Source: CBDCCV01 sp965215025 | Lineage (GTDB): Bacteria; Bacteroidota; Rhodothermia; Rhodothermales; Salinibacteraceae | Direction: 5' to 3' | Assembly: GCA_965215025.1 (NCBI GenBank) | Contig: CBDCCV010000001.1 | Location: 744,001-808,000, forward strand | Length of the DNA: 64,000 nucleotides | Shown: piece after piece, positions 8,036 to 17,453 of the stretch | Position numbering within the stretch: the stretch's first letter is position 1 | How the letters are laid out: each line of letters begins with the position of its first letter | Notes under the pieces: generated by a model | The model's input: the letters and a program-made list of their open reading frames with translations, nothing else | Told to the model about the DNA's origin: nothing | Database searches by the model: none | Position numbers and translations under genes: made by a program

Positions 8036-10504
8036 ATGGGGAGAAACTACCTGAAGATTGCCCTGCGCACGCTGCGCCGGCAGAAGGGTTACGCCGCCAT
8101 TAACGTCGGCGGCTTGGCCGTGGGGATCGCCTGCTGCGTGCTGCTCCTCTTGTACGTCCGCGACGAGGTGGCGCACGACCGCTTCCACGAGAACGCGGAC
8201 CGGATCGTGCGCATCAACCGCATCGTCGGGGAGCAGGGTGCCGAAAAACGCTCGGCAGGCACGCCCGTGAAGCTCGCGCCCGCGCTCAAGGAGGCGTTCC
8301 CCGAGGTCGAGCACGCCGTCCGCCTCAGCGCTGCCGACGTGTCTGTGGAGCGCGAAGCCGACGCGGTGGGGCTGGAAGCGCTCTTTGCTGATCCGGCGTT
8401 TTTCGATGTGTTCTCTTTCCCGCTCCTTGCCGGTGATCCGTCGCGGGCACTGGCTGAGCCGAACGGCCTTGTGCTCTCGGCCTCGACCGCGCGACGGCTC
8501 TTTCCAGGCGAGAACTCGGTCGGGCAAGCGCTCACGCTCAAACTCAAGGACGAGACGCTGGAGCGGCGCGTGACGGGCGTGGTCGCAGATCCGCCGCACG
8601 CCTCGTCTATCCAGTTTGACGTGATCTTGCCGTTCGAGGATTATCGGTACAACTTCGCCGGGGCGCTGCGGCAGTTCGCCTTCGAGCGGTGGGACTTTGA
8701 CGTGGTGAGCACCTTCGCCCTCCTGCGCAGAGGCGCGAACGCTGAGGCGCTGGCGGCGAAGCTCCCGTCGCTAGCGGACGCCGAGGCTCCAGAAGAGGCG
8801 GAGGGCGACGGGCCGCGCGTCCGTGTTTTCGGCCCGAGCAAGGCCGGCTTTGCGCCGCAGCCGTTGACGGAGATCCACCTGGAGCCGGACGTGATGCCGC
8901 AGTCGGCGCTCGCCCCGCCGAGCAGTCCGGTGTACTCGTACCTCCTGGCGGCGGCGGCGCTCTTGATCCTTTTTATCGCGTGCGTCAACTTCACTACGCT
9001 GGCCGTGGGGCGCTCGGTGGGGCGGGCGCGGGAGGTGGGCGTCAGGAAGGCGCTCGGCGCGCAGCGGGCGCAGGTGGCCGGGCAGTTCTGGGGCGAGGCG
9101 CTCCTCACAACAACGCTGGCGCTCGGCGTGGCGCTGGGGCTGGCGCGGCTCTTTTTGCCCGTCTTCAACCGGCTGGCGGGGAAGGCGCTGACGCTCGACC
9201 TCGCGGGTGAGCCGCTCACGCTCCTGGCACTCGTGGGGCTGGCGGCGGGCGTGGCGCTCGTAGCGGGGAGCTACCCGGCGCTCGTCCTTTCCCGCTTCGA
9301 GCCGACGCGCGTTTTGCGGGCCGGCGCAGGCGGCGGGCCGGGCGGAAGGCGGCGCCTCGTACGCGCGCTCGTGGCCGTGCAGTTCGCCCTCTCCATCGCC
9401 CTCGTGACCGGCGCCTTCGTCATGCACGAGCAGATCGGGCGCCTCAAGACAGACCTCGGCTTCCAGCAGGAGCAGGTCGTACGGATGAATCTGACAGGCG
9501 ATACGCAAGAGATGGCGGCGCTCTTCGACCCCTTCCGCGAAGAGGCGCGGCGCCACCCGGCCGTGGAAGAGGTGGCCGGCTCGACGTTCAGCTTTTTCGG
9601 CAGCGCGATCACCGTGCCGCTCGTCCTCGGCGACACAGGCCGGGTGGAGGCGCGCGTCATCCCCGTCACCCAAAGCTTTGCCGAGACGCTCGGCATCGAG
9701 ACCGTAGCCGGGCGCGGGCTGCGCGGCCCTGCGGGGGATGCGCCCAGCCTGGGCGGCGAGGTGCTCGTCAACCGCACGCTGGCGCGGCGCCTCAGCTTCG
9801 CGCCGGAGGAGGCGCTCGACCGGACGCTGACGTTGGATGAAAGCGCTCCGATGGCCGGCGCTTTTGGCGAATCGCACGTGGTGGGCGTGGTGGAGGACTT
9901 CCACGTGCGCGATCTCAAGCACCGGCTCGACCCGGTGATCCTGGCCTCGGCAGAGCGCCTGTACGGCATAGGCGACTTCTACGCGCGGCTCGCGCCCGGT
10001 CAGCTTGCCGAAGGGCTGGCCCACCTGCGTGCGACGTGGGCCGACGTCGCACCGGACCGGCCGTTCGAGTACGTCTTCCTGGACGATCTCGTGGCCGAGG
10101 CGTACGAGACGGAAGCGCGCTGGCGCGCCATCGCCGGCTACGCGGCCGGCCTCGCGCTCCTCATCGCCTGCGTCGGCCTCTTGGGCCTGGCGGCGCTGGC
10201 GGCCGAGCAGCGGACCAAGGAGATCGGCATCCGCAAGGCGCTTGGCGCTTCGGTCGCAAACATCGTCGGGCTGCTCTCGGCGGATTTTCTCAGGCTCGTG
10301 GCCGTGGGCTTCGTGCTGGGCGCGCCCCTGGCGTACCTCGGCGCCAGGCGCTGGCTCGACGGCTTCGCCTACCGCATCGACCTCGGGCCATGGCTCTTCC
10401 TCGCGGCGGGCGCCGTGGTCGCGCTGGCGGCCCTGGGCGCGGCCGGCTGGCAAGCTTACCGCGCCGCCCTCGCTGATCCGGTGCAGAGCTTACGGCACGA
10501 GTGA
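8036..10504 (+). CDS. ABC transporter permease, MacB/FtsX family, double module (822 aa)
   Basis: Fourth complete permease of the array, beginning MGRNYLKIALRTLRRQKGY. TM1 is near residues 22-42, followed by the first periplasmic core. The FtsX loop motif REVGVRKALGAQ is near 332, then comes the second core, and KEIGIRKALGAS is near 727. The last TM precedes a tail ending DPVQSLRHE, identical to the tail of the truncated permease at the window's left edge, so these two may be the most recent duplicates. The ATPase gene starts 59 bases downstream, after a C-rich spacer. It acts in the inner membrane; the substrate is not inferable from sequence. Confidence 0.92.
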   Translation: MGRNYLKIALRTLRRQKGYAAINVGGLAVGIACCVLLLLYVRDEVAHDRFHENADRIVRINRIVGEQGAEKRSAGTPVKLAPALKEAFPEVEHAVRLSAADVSVEREADAVGLEALFADPAFFDVFSFPLLAGDPSRALAEPNGLVLSASTARRLFPGENSVGQALTLKLKDETLERRVTGVVADPPHASSIQFDVILPFEDYRYNFAGALRQFAFERWDFDVVSTFALLRRGANAEALAAKLPSLADAEAPEEAEGDGPRVRVFGPSKAGFAPQPLTEIHLEPDVMPQSALAPPSSPVYSYLLAAAALLILFIACVNFTTLAVGRSVGRAREVGVRKALGAQRAQVAGQFWGEALLTTTLALGVALGLARLFLPVFNRLAGKALTLDLAGEPLTLLALVGLAAGVALVAGSYPALVLSRFEPTRVLRAGAGGGPGGRRRLVRALVAVQFALSIALVTGAFVMHEQIGRLKTDLGFQQEQVVRMNLTGDTQEMAALFDPFREEARRHPAVEEVAGSTFSFFGSAITVPLVLGDTGRVEARVIPVTQSFAETLGIETVAGRGLRGPAGDAPSLGGEVLVNRTLARRLSFAPEEALDRTLTLDESAPMAGAFGESHVVGVVEDFHVRDLKHRLDPVILASAERLYGIGDFYARLAPGQLAEGLAHLRATWADVAPDRPFEYVFLDDLVAEAYETEARWRAIAGYAAGLALLIACVGLLGLAALAAEQRTKEIGIRKALGASVANIVGLLSADFLRLVAVGFVLGAPLAYLGARRWLDGFAYRIDLGPWLFLAAGAVVALAALGAAGWQAYRAALADPVQSLRHE

Positions 10505-10563
10505 CGAGCGTGCTCACTACGAGCGCGCCCTCTCCCATCCCCCCCACACTCCCACACCCAACC

Positions 10564-11268
10564 ATGATCCAACTCGACGGCATCACCAAATCGTACAAGA
10601 GCGGGCTGATGAGCCGCACGTTCGTCCTCCGGCGCGTGAGCCTGGACATCGCTGAGGGTGAGTTCGTCACCGTCCAAGGGCCGAGCGGCTCGGGGAAGTC
10701 CACGCTCTTGCACATCCTCGGGATGCTCGACGCGCCCTCCGAAGGGGCGTACCACTTCCTCGGCGAACCCGTCCACGCCATGACGGAAAAGCGGCGGACC
10801 GAGCTGCACCGCACGCACATCGGCTTTGTCTTCCAGGCGTACCACCTCATTGACGACCTCACCGTCTACGAAAATCTCGAAACGCCGCTCCTCTACCAGG
10901 GCGTCTCTTCGAGCGAGCGCAAGAGCCGCGTGGCCGAACTCCTCGACCGCTTCGGCATCGTGGCCAAGCAGAAGCTCTTCCCGAGCCAGCTCTCCGGCGG
11001 GCAGCAGCAGCTCGTGGGCGTGGCGCGCGCGCTCATCGCCCGGCCCAAGCTCATTTTAGCGGATGAGCCGACGGGCAACCTCCAGTCGCGCCAAGGCGCT
11101 GAGATCATGGAGACGTTCCAGCGCCTGAACCGCGAGGACGGCGTGACCATCGTGCAGGTGACGCACTCCGAGGCGCAGGCGGCCTACGGCACGCGCGTCA
11201 TCGAGCTGGCCGACGGCCGCGTCGTGGCCGACCGCCCCGCGACCGAGACGGGCATCGAGCGCGCCTAA
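10564..11268 (+). CDS. ABC transporter ATP-binding protein, MacB/LolD type (234 aa)
   Basis: Cytoplasmic ATPase that would energise the flanking permeases. Motifs in order are Walker A GPSGSGKST (39-47), Q-loop Gln91, signature LSGGQQQ (143-149), Walker B LILADEPTGN (163-172) and H-loop His201. The residue after the signature is Leu rather than the usual Arg of QQQR, a variant I associate with Bacteroidota members. I chose the ATG at 10564 (MIQLDGITKSY). The frame stays open further upstream, but those codons encode a Pro/Ser/Thr-rich stretch unlike the family N-terminus. It is the only ATPase gene among six permease genes, so one ATPase probably serves several permeases (inference). Confidence 0.93.
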   Translation: MIQLDGITKSYKSGLMSRTFVLRRVSLDIAEGEFVTVQGPSGSGKSTLLHILGMLDAPSEGAYHFLGEPVHAMTEKRRTELHRTHIGFVFQAYHLIDDLTVYENLETPLLYQGVSSSERKSRVAELLDRFGIVAKQKLFPSQLSGGQQQLVGVARALIARPKLILADEPTGNLQSRQGAEIMETFQRLNREDGVTIVQVTHSEAQAAYGTRVIELADGRVVADRPATETGIERA

Positions 11269-11316
11269 CCCTAGAGCGTCACCTCACAGAACGCCCGCCA
11301 TCTACCGCCGCACGCC

Positions 11317-13701
11317 ATGCTGAAGAACTACCTCACCATCGCCCTCCGCAATCTGCGCCGGCACAAAGGCTATACAGCCATCAATGCGGGCGGGCTTGCG
11401 GTGGGGCTGGCAACGTGCCTGCTTATTGTGCTCTGGGTGCAACACGAACTCAGCTACGACCGCTTTCACGCCGAGGCTGAGCGCATCTACCGCGTGCTCT
11501 ACATCGCTGAAGGCGAGGACGGCAGCGAGGAGGCGCTGGCGCAGACGCCCCGGCCCCTCGCGTCGGCGCTGGACTCGGCGTTTGCCGCCGTCGAGCGGGC
11601 CGTGCGCATCAACCGAAATCCGGGCGTGGTGCGGCGCGGGGCGCAGTCTTTCCGCGAGGAGATTACCTTTGCCGACGACGGCTTCTTTCAGATGTTCTCG
11701 TTCCCGCTCGAACGCGGCGATGCACGCACGGCCCTGCGCGCTCCGAACACGGCCGTGCTAAGCACGCCGGCCGCGCAGAAATACTTCGGCGATGAGAATC
11801 CCGTCGGTCAGCGCTTATCCGTGCGGCTCGGTGGTGCATTTTACGATGTGACGGTGACGGGCGTGGCCGCCCCGCTGCCGGAGAACTCCAGCATCCGTTT
11901 CGACGTGCTGCTGCCGCTTAATGAGCAGTCGGCGTACCGCACGGCTTTCGCAAATGACAATTGGGGCACGCTCAGCCCGCGCCTCTATGTGCAGCTTGCG
12001 TCTCCAAAGGCCGCCATCGCGCTGAGCGAGCAGATTCCAGCCTTCATCGAGCGCTCCATCCCCGAAGGCTTTCACGCGAAGCAACTCCGCCTGCAACCGC
12101 TTGCCGAGGTGCACCGCACGCCGAGCGTGACCGGCGGGCTGGCCCCGACGAGCGATCCGTCGTACGCCTACATCCTCATTGGCATTGCGCTCGTCGTGCT
12201 GCTTATGGCCTGCATCAACTTCACGACGCTGGCCGTCGGGCGCTCGGCAGGCCGCGTGCGCGAGGTGGGAATTCGCAAGGTGATGGGAGCCGTCCGCGCG
12301 CAGCTTATGCGGCAGTTCTGGGGCGAGGCACTGCTCATGAGCGCCCTGGCCTTCCTGCTCAGCGTGGCGCTGGCCCGCCTTGCGCTGCCGTTTTTCAATG
12401 CGTTGGCGGGTACCCGTCTGCACCTGGGCGCCTGGACCGATCCGGTAATGCTGAGCGTAGGAACCGGCCTTTTTCTCCTGGTCGGACTCGTGGCCGGCGG
12501 CTATCCAGCCGTGTATCTGTCGCGCTTTGAGCCGACCGAGGTGCTCACAGGGCGCTTCCGCGTGGGCGGTCGTTCGCGCTTCACGGCGGCGCTTCTTGTC
12601 GTGCAGCTCACCGTCTCCACGGCGCTCATCATCTGCACGCTGTTCATGGGGCAACAGCTTCATTTGCTCCAGACGCGCAACCTGGGCTTTGAGCAGGAGC
12701 AGGTCGTGCGCCTCGGCGTACCGCCCCAAGAAGGCGTTACGCTCTGGGAGCGAATGCAGCAGGCGTTGGCCGATGAGCCGCGTGTCCAGAGCGTGGCCGC
12801 CTCGTGGAACCAGATCGGCGGCGGTGAGGGCGTCGGCTTCAACCGGCTGCCCACGACGGCCGGCGCGCAGGAGATCGAGGCCGCTTCGTTCAAGGTGTCG
12901 CCGGGCGCGCTCGAAACCCTCGATCTGGCGCTCGCGCAGGGCCGGCCTCTGTCCGCCTCGAAAGGGAAAGGAGAGCAGGCCGCCCCGCAGGTTGTCGTCA
13001 ACGAGGCTTTTGTAAAGGAGATGGGCTGGGACGATCCGCTCGGCCGACGGGTGAGCGTCCTGTTCGGCGTGCAGGACGCGCCCATCGTCGGCGTCGTGAA
13101 GGACTTCCATTTCGAGTCGCTGCACGAGAAGATCCGCCCGCTCGTGATCGACATGAGCGGCCCTTTTTCGACGCTCTACGTGCGCTTCGCCGCCGGCGAC
13201 CCGCAGACGGCTCTCCGCACCGTGGAAGTGGCGTGGAATCAGGTCGCCCCGGAGTTGCCATTTGCCTTCACCTTTCTGGACGAGGCTGTCGAGCAGCAGT
13301 ACCGCGCCGAGACGCGCTGGACGCGCACGGTCACAACGGCTTCGGTGCTCGCCATCTTCATCGCCTGCCTCGGCCTTTTCGGCTTGGCCGCCTTCGCTGC
13401 CGAGCGCCGCCGCAAGGAGATCGGCATCCGCAAGGTGCTGGGCGCGAGCGTGGCCTCGGTCGTCGGGCTGCTCTCGAAGGACTTCCTCAAGCTGGTCCTG
13501 ATTGCGTTCGTCGTGGCTGCGCCCGTGGCGTACGTCGCTATGCGGCGCTGGCTCGAAGACTTCGCCTACCGCGTGGAGCTTTCGCCGTGGCTCTTCCTCG
13601 CAGCCGGCGCGGCGGCGCTTGGCATTGCGCTGGCGACCGTCAGCGTGCAGGCCGTGCGCGCGGCTTTGGCCGATCCGGTCGAGGCGCTGCGATCTGAATG
13701 A
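11317..13701 (+). CDS. ABC transporter permease, MacB/FtsX family, double module (794 aa)
   Basis: Last permease of the array, directly after the ATPase gene with a 48-base gap. It begins MLKNYLTIALRNLRRHKGY and has the same eight-TM, double-core structure. FtsX loop motifs are REVGIRKVMGA near residue 315 and KEIGIRKVLGAS near 698, and it ends DPVEALRSE. Its third-position composition is slightly less GC-rich than the permeases upstream. It is convergent with the histidine kinase gene, with only 45 bases between stops. Neither a HlyD-type membrane-fusion protein nor a TolC-like protein lies nearby, so a MacAB-TolC-style exporter cannot be assumed. Confidence 0.92.
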   Translation: MLKNYLTIALRNLRRHKGYTAINAGGLAVGLATCLLIVLWVQHELSYDRFHAEAERIYRVLYIAEGEDGSEEALAQTPRPLASALDSAFAAVERAVRINRNPGVVRRGAQSFREEITFADDGFFQMFSFPLERGDARTALRAPNTAVLSTPAAQKYFGDENPVGQRLSVRLGGAFYDVTVTGVAAPLPENSSIRFDVLLPLNEQSAYRTAFANDNWGTLSPRLYVQLASPKAAIALSEQIPAFIERSIPEGFHAKQLRLQPLAEVHRTPSVTGGLAPTSDPSYAYILIGIALVVLLMACINFTTLAVGRSAGRVREVGIRKVMGAVRAQLMRQFWGEALLMSALAFLLSVALARLALPFFNALAGTRLHLGAWTDPVMLSVGTGLFLLVGLVAGGYPAVYLSRFEPTEVLTGRFRVGGRSRFTAALLVVQLTVSTALIICTLFMGQQLHLLQTRNLGFEQEQVVRLGVPPQEGVTLWERMQQALADEPRVQSVAASWNQIGGGEGVGFNRLPTTAGAQEIEAASFKVSPGALETLDLALAQGRPLSASKGKGEQAAPQVVVNEAFVKEMGWDDPLGRRVSVLFGVQDAPIVGVVKDFHFESLHEKIRPLVIDMSGPFSTLYVRFAAGDPQTALRTVEVAWNQVAPELPFAFTFLDEAVEQQYRAETRWTRTVTTASVLAIFIACLGLFGLAAFAAERRRKEIGIRKVLGASVASVVGLLSKDFLKLVLIAFVVAAPVAYVAMRRWLEDFAYRVELSPWLFLAAGAAALGIALATVSVQAVRAALADPVEALRSE

Positions 13702-13746
13702 GCCAAGCGTGGTGGGCGGTTTTTCAGCTTCGGCTTTCGGCACCGC

Positions 13747-16700
13747 TCACACCTGCCCCGCCGCGAGCCGGTGCCGGAGGGGCGCGCCGTCCGCCTCGGG
13801 CGCCTCGCCGACAAGAGGCAGCTCCGCGTAGAACGTGGCGCCCTCGCCGTGCGTGCTCTCAACGCCCACGGTGCCGCCGTGCTGCTCGATGATCGTCTTG
13901 ACGATGTAGAGGCCCAGGCCCGTGGAGTGCTCGCCGCCCGTGGGCCGCGCCGAGAGCCGCTCGAGCTTGCCGAAGACCTTCTCTTTGTCCTCTTCGGTCA
14001 GTCCCGGCCCCTCGTCGGCCACGGAGAAGCGGATGCACGCCGCCTCGCACGTGAGGCGGACCTCGACCGCGCAGCCCGCCGGGGAGTACTTGATGGCGTT
14101 GCTCACCAGGTTGTCCATGGCGCGTTGCAGGTGCGTCTCATCCACCAAGTGGCGGCAGTCTTCCGGCCCCTCGAACCGCAGCGCGATGAACTTCTCCTCG
14201 GCGCGCGCCTGGTTGCGGCCCATCACGCTGCGCGCCAGGTCGGCCAGGTTCACGGGCTGCCGGTGCAGCTCCACCTTGCCGCTTTCGAGCACCTGCGCGT
14301 TTAGCAGCTCGTCAATGATGCGCAACATGCGCTCGGCGTCGTCGCGGATCAGGGGCAGGAACTCCTGCGCGAGGCCGCCCGGCGCCTGCCCATCGCCCGC
14401 TTCTTCGAGGAGCAGCTTAGCGGTCCCGATGATACCGCTGAGAGGGTTTTTGAGATCGTGCGCGATGGTGCCCAGGAACTCGCTCTTCTGCTCGTCGGCC
14501 CGTTGGAGCTGGCGGTTGGCGCGTTCGAGCGTGCGCGCCTGCTGGCGCAGCGCCGCGGTGCGCTCCGTCACGCGCCGCCGCATCTCGCGGGCGTAGCGCT
14601 TGAGCCGGCGCGTGCGGTACCCGTTATACGCGAAGCTGATGCCCGCCACCGCGCCCAGGACCACCAGCCCGTAGGCCAGCTGCGCCCACCGCGTCAGGTA
14701 CCACGGGGGGAGGATGCGGAAGGCGAAGAGGCCCGCGCGGCTCGTCTGGCCGAGGGCGTTTTTGGCCCGCACGCGGAAGGCGTAATTGCCCGGCGGCAGG
14801 TTCGTGTAGTCCTTCCTCGTCTCCTTCGTCCACGCGGACCAGCGCTCGTCGAAGCCGCCGAGCCGGTACTGGTACTGCGTAGCGGAGGGGAGGCCGTAGC
14901 TCGGCGCGGCGTAGGCGAAGCGCAGCGCATTGTCCTTGTACGCCAGCTCGGGCGTGCGCGCGCGGATCGGGGGGTCGCCGCCGTAGATCAGCGAGTCGGC
15001 GCCCACGGTTACGCGCCGCACCGAGGCGGCAAAGCCCGCGGCGTGGCCTTCCGCCGCCGGGGGGCCGTGCCGCACGAGACGCTCCGCGTCGCCGATCCAC
15101 ACGACGCCGCCCGGCTCCGGGTAGATGGCGTAGACGCCTTCGGCCAGCAAGACGTGGAGCAGGGGCGCCGGCTCCCAGGCGTACGACCCGTCTTCGCGGC
15201 GGCGCGCCACGCCGGTGCCGGCGCTCGTTCTCATCCACAGGCTGCCGTTCCGGGCCTCGGCTGCGCGGAAGATCGTTTGGGGTCCACGGGCGAAGCCGCC
15301 GCCGAACGCGGAGTCGGGCGCGAAGGGCGTGCCCGAAGCGGAGGTGTGGCGAAGCAGCCCTTTTTTGGTGGCAAAGAAGACGCGCCCACCCGCTGAGAAG
15401 ACGTAGACGCTCCCCTCCGGCAGCCCATGCCGCGCCGTCTCGAAGTGCTCCACCGCCAACGTCTTGCCGCTGTCTTCGGAGGAGGCGCCTTCGGGAACGT
15501 CGATCCGGAACGCCCCCGTGTACCCGGTGCCCAGCCACACCGTGCCGCTGCGGGTTTCCGCTATCGAGCGCACTTCCCCGCTGACGCCCGCCACGTGCTC
15601 TTCGGCCTCGGTCCACCGTCCGTTTCTGAGGTGGAGCAGACCGAGGCCGTCATGAAGTCCTACGAGCACGAGCGCAGAATCCCGCCGAGGCCGGTGCAAG
15701 GCGGTGGCGGCCTGCTCCGTGATCCGCGCCGCGCCTCTCTGCCCGATGCGGTGCACGCCGTCCGTGCACCCGGCCAGCAGCCCGCGCTCCGTCGAAAGCA
15801 GCGACCAGCACCGCGTGGCGAGGCCCGGCACCGGCTCGAACACCGGCTGCCGATCCTCGGCGGCGGACGTCTCGAGGCGGTACACGCCCCGGTAGGTGGC
15901 CGCGTAGAGCTTGCCGCGATGCCGGGTTACGGACTGTACGACACCCTGAAGGCCTACGCGCTCGTCGTAAAAGGAGAGCGGGGCCGGCACGCCCACCCGC
16001 GTGATACCTTTGTTCAGCCCCAGCCACATCCCGCCCTGCGGGCCGGCCCCGACGGCAAGGACCGTCTCGTCCTGCAAGCCATTCGCCTTGCTAAGGACGC
16101 GGAAAAGCTCGCCCGAGGGGCGTACGAGGGCCACGCCGCCGCGCATGGTGGTCAGCGCGAAAGCGCCGTCCGGCAGCACCGCGCCCTGGTACAGCTGGTT
16201 CTCCAGCAGAAACGAGTCGGCCTCGGTCCGGAAGCGCGTGAACGCACGCCCGTCGTAGAGGAACAGCCCCTGGGTGCGCGTGCCCACCAGGATGCGGTCC
16301 GCGTCGTAGGGCAGCATGACGTAGACGCGCTCGTCGGCGAAGCGCTCGCCGCCCGGCACCAGGCGCAGCGAATCGTCTTCCAGGCGCAGCAGGCCTCGGC
16401 CCCACTCGCGCACGTACACGTCGCCGCGGACTTCAAACGAGAGGTGAAACGCCGCCTCGGCAGGCCACGCCGTCATGCGCTCCTGTTTTTCCGACCAGAG
16501 GAAGAGGTACTCGGGCGTCTGGAAGTAAACGCCCTCCGGCGTGGCGAATGTTTTCCACACCTCCGTAAACTGGCGCAGCTTCGGCGGCACGTGTTCTACG
16601 AGCGAGACGTACTGCAACTGACCGACGGAGTCCGGCGCCAGGTAGCCCAGCTCCTTCTGCGCCCCAACGTAGACGCGCCCGCCCTCGCCGACGGCGAGCG

Positions 16701-17013
16701 AGCGTACGACGCTGCCGTTGGAGACCGGGGTGAGCTGCCAGTGCACGCCGTCGAAAGTGAGCACGCCGCTCGTGTTACCAAAATACATACGACCGCGCGG
16801 CCCCTGAGCGATGGCCCAGTTCTGCAGATGCGCGCCGTACTCATCCGGGCTGTAGTTGTGCATAAAGAACTGCCCGGCCTCGGCGTGCATGGTAGAAATC
16901 GGCTGCGCCACAACGGGCTGAAGCCAGAAGCCCGCAACGAGTACCACAGAGAGCCACGCCGCCCTTAACCACCCTCCACAACTGTGTATAAATGTAACCC
17001 CTACTGATCTCAT
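13747..17013 (-). CDS. Periplasmic-propeller sensor histidine kinase (two-component regulator propeller + Y_Y_Y + HisKA + HATPase, 1088 aa)
   Basis: A membrane sensor kinase. Residues 1-36 form a signal peptide ending VVAQ. Repeats of the two-component-regulator-propeller type run to about 690 (for example GPRGRMYFGNTSGVLTFDG), followed by a Y_Y_Y domain (about 695-780, YQYRLGGFDERWSAW). One TM lies near 790-812. A HisKA domain with phosphoacceptor His852 (IAHDLKNPLSG) follows, and a HATPase domain with N-box DNLVSNAIKYS, G1 DEGPGL and G2 TGLGLYIVK. Unlike Bacteroides hybrid systems it has no receiver and no AraC-type output domain, and no response-regulator gene is adjacent. Its convergent position next to the permease array allows a functional link, but nothing in the sequence proves one. 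Confidence 0.93.
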   Translation of the reverse strand: MRSVGVTFIHSCGGWLRAAWLSVVLVAGFWLQPVVAQPISTMHAEAGQFFMHNYSPDEYGAHLQNWAIAQGPRGRMYFGNTSGVLTFDGVHWQLTPVSNGSVVRSLAVGEGGRVYVGAQKELGYLAPDSVGQLQYVSLVEHVPPKLRQFTEVWKTFATPEGVYFQTPEYLFLWSEKQERMTAWPAEAAFHLSFEVRGDVYVREWGRGLLRLEDDSLRLVPGGERFADERVYVMLPYDADRILVGTRTQGLFLYDGRAFTRFRTEADSFLLENQLYQGAVLPDGAFALTTMRGGVALVRPSGELFRVLSKANGLQDETVLAVGAGPQGGMWLGLNKGITRVGVPAPLSFYDERVGLQGVVQSVTRHRGKLYAATYRGVYRLETSAAEDRQPVFEPVPGLATRCWSLLSTERGLLAGCTDGVHRIGQRGAARITEQAATALHRPRRDSALVLVGLHDGLGLLHLRNGRWTEAEEHVAGVSGEVRSIAETRSGTVWLGTGYTGAFRIDVPEGASSEDSGKTLAVEHFETARHGLPEGSVYVFSAGGRVFFATKKGLLRHTSASGTPFAPDSAFGGGFARGPQTIFRAAEARNGSLWMRTSAGTGVARRREDGSYAWEPAPLLHVLLAEGVYAIYPEPGGVVWIGDAERLVRHGPPAAEGHAAGFAASVRRVTVGADSLIYGGDPPIRARTPELAYKDNALRFAYAAPSYGLPSATQYQYRLGGFDERWSAWTKETRKDYTNLPPGNYAFRVRAKNALGQTSRAGLFAFRILPPWYLTRWAQLAYGLVVLGAVAGISFAYNGYRTRRLKRYAREMRRRVTERTAALRQQARTLERANRQLQRADEQKSEFLGTIAHDLKNPLSGIIGTAKLLLEEAGDGQAPGGLAQEFLPLIRDDAERMLRIIDELLNAQVLESGKVELHRQPVNLADLARSVMGRNQARAEEKFIALRFEGPEDCRHLVDETHLQRAMDNLVSNAIKYSPAGCAVEVRLTCEAACIRFSVADEGPGLTEEDKEKVFGKLERLSARPTGGEHSTGLGLYIVKTIIEQHGGTVGVESTHGEGATFYAELPLVGEAPEADGAPLRHRLAAGQV

Positions 17014-17453
17014 GTCTTACAAATAATACACGGACGTAACGATAACACACAGAGCACCGCCTAAAAGCACGGGGATTTCGCAACGGCTTGCGCTGCTACG
17101 CTCTGAGCAAAGAATATGCCTCTCATCTTCACGACCTCACAAGCGGTGGCATAGCAGTAATGTAGCCCAAGTTGCGAGGTAGGGCGTCAAACTCGCCTTC
17201 CCGTCATCCTGAACGCAGTGAAGGATCTCCAATGCCTCAGAATGCCTCAACGGGGGAGATCCTTCGCGCTGCTCAGGATGACAACTGAATAGGTCACAAC
17301 TTGGGTAATGTAATAGAGCAAAACGGCAGACGGCTCGGGCGTGCTCTTTGCCGCCCGCAAGCTGCCGGGCCACAGGCGCGGCGGCTTGCTGCTGCCAGGG
17401 CGCAGGCTTATGTTTTCGATCCGCGCTCTGCCGTCCATCTACTTCGTGCCCCC
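17014..17453. other. Intergenic region (440 bases) between divergent genes
   Basis: This spacer separates the sensor kinase (minus) from the Gp157-like gene (plus) and must hold both promoters. The part next to the kinase (17014-17120) is noticeably AT-rich compared with surroundings. It includes a TATTATTTG word on the minus strand, reminiscent of but not matching the Bacteroidota TAnnTTTG -7 element. The middle holds the palindromic repeat described separately. The part from 17300 to 17453 has an open frame, but I see no gene in it. Confidence 0.6.
17203..17282. repeat. Palindromic interspersed intergenic element (GTCATCCTGA...)
   Basis: Two 28-base arms, 17203-17230 and 17255-17282, are inverted copies of each other. 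Both carry GTCATCCTGA at the outer end and GAAGGATCTCC at the inner end. They differ only in about six central bases. The 24-base loop contains a direct repeat of AATGCCTCA. The core words (CATCCTGA...GAAGGATCT) match a type of mobile-looking intergenic palindrome that I know from many unrelated bacterial genomes. It would form a strong hairpin in RNA or a cruciform in DNA. Its function is unknown. Confidence 0.8.

Noticed and set aside
10501..10563. Longer N-terminus for the ABC ATPase
   Set aside because: The extra residues are Pro/Ser/Thr-rich and precede the family N-terminus, and the ATG at 10564 fits all homologues that I know.
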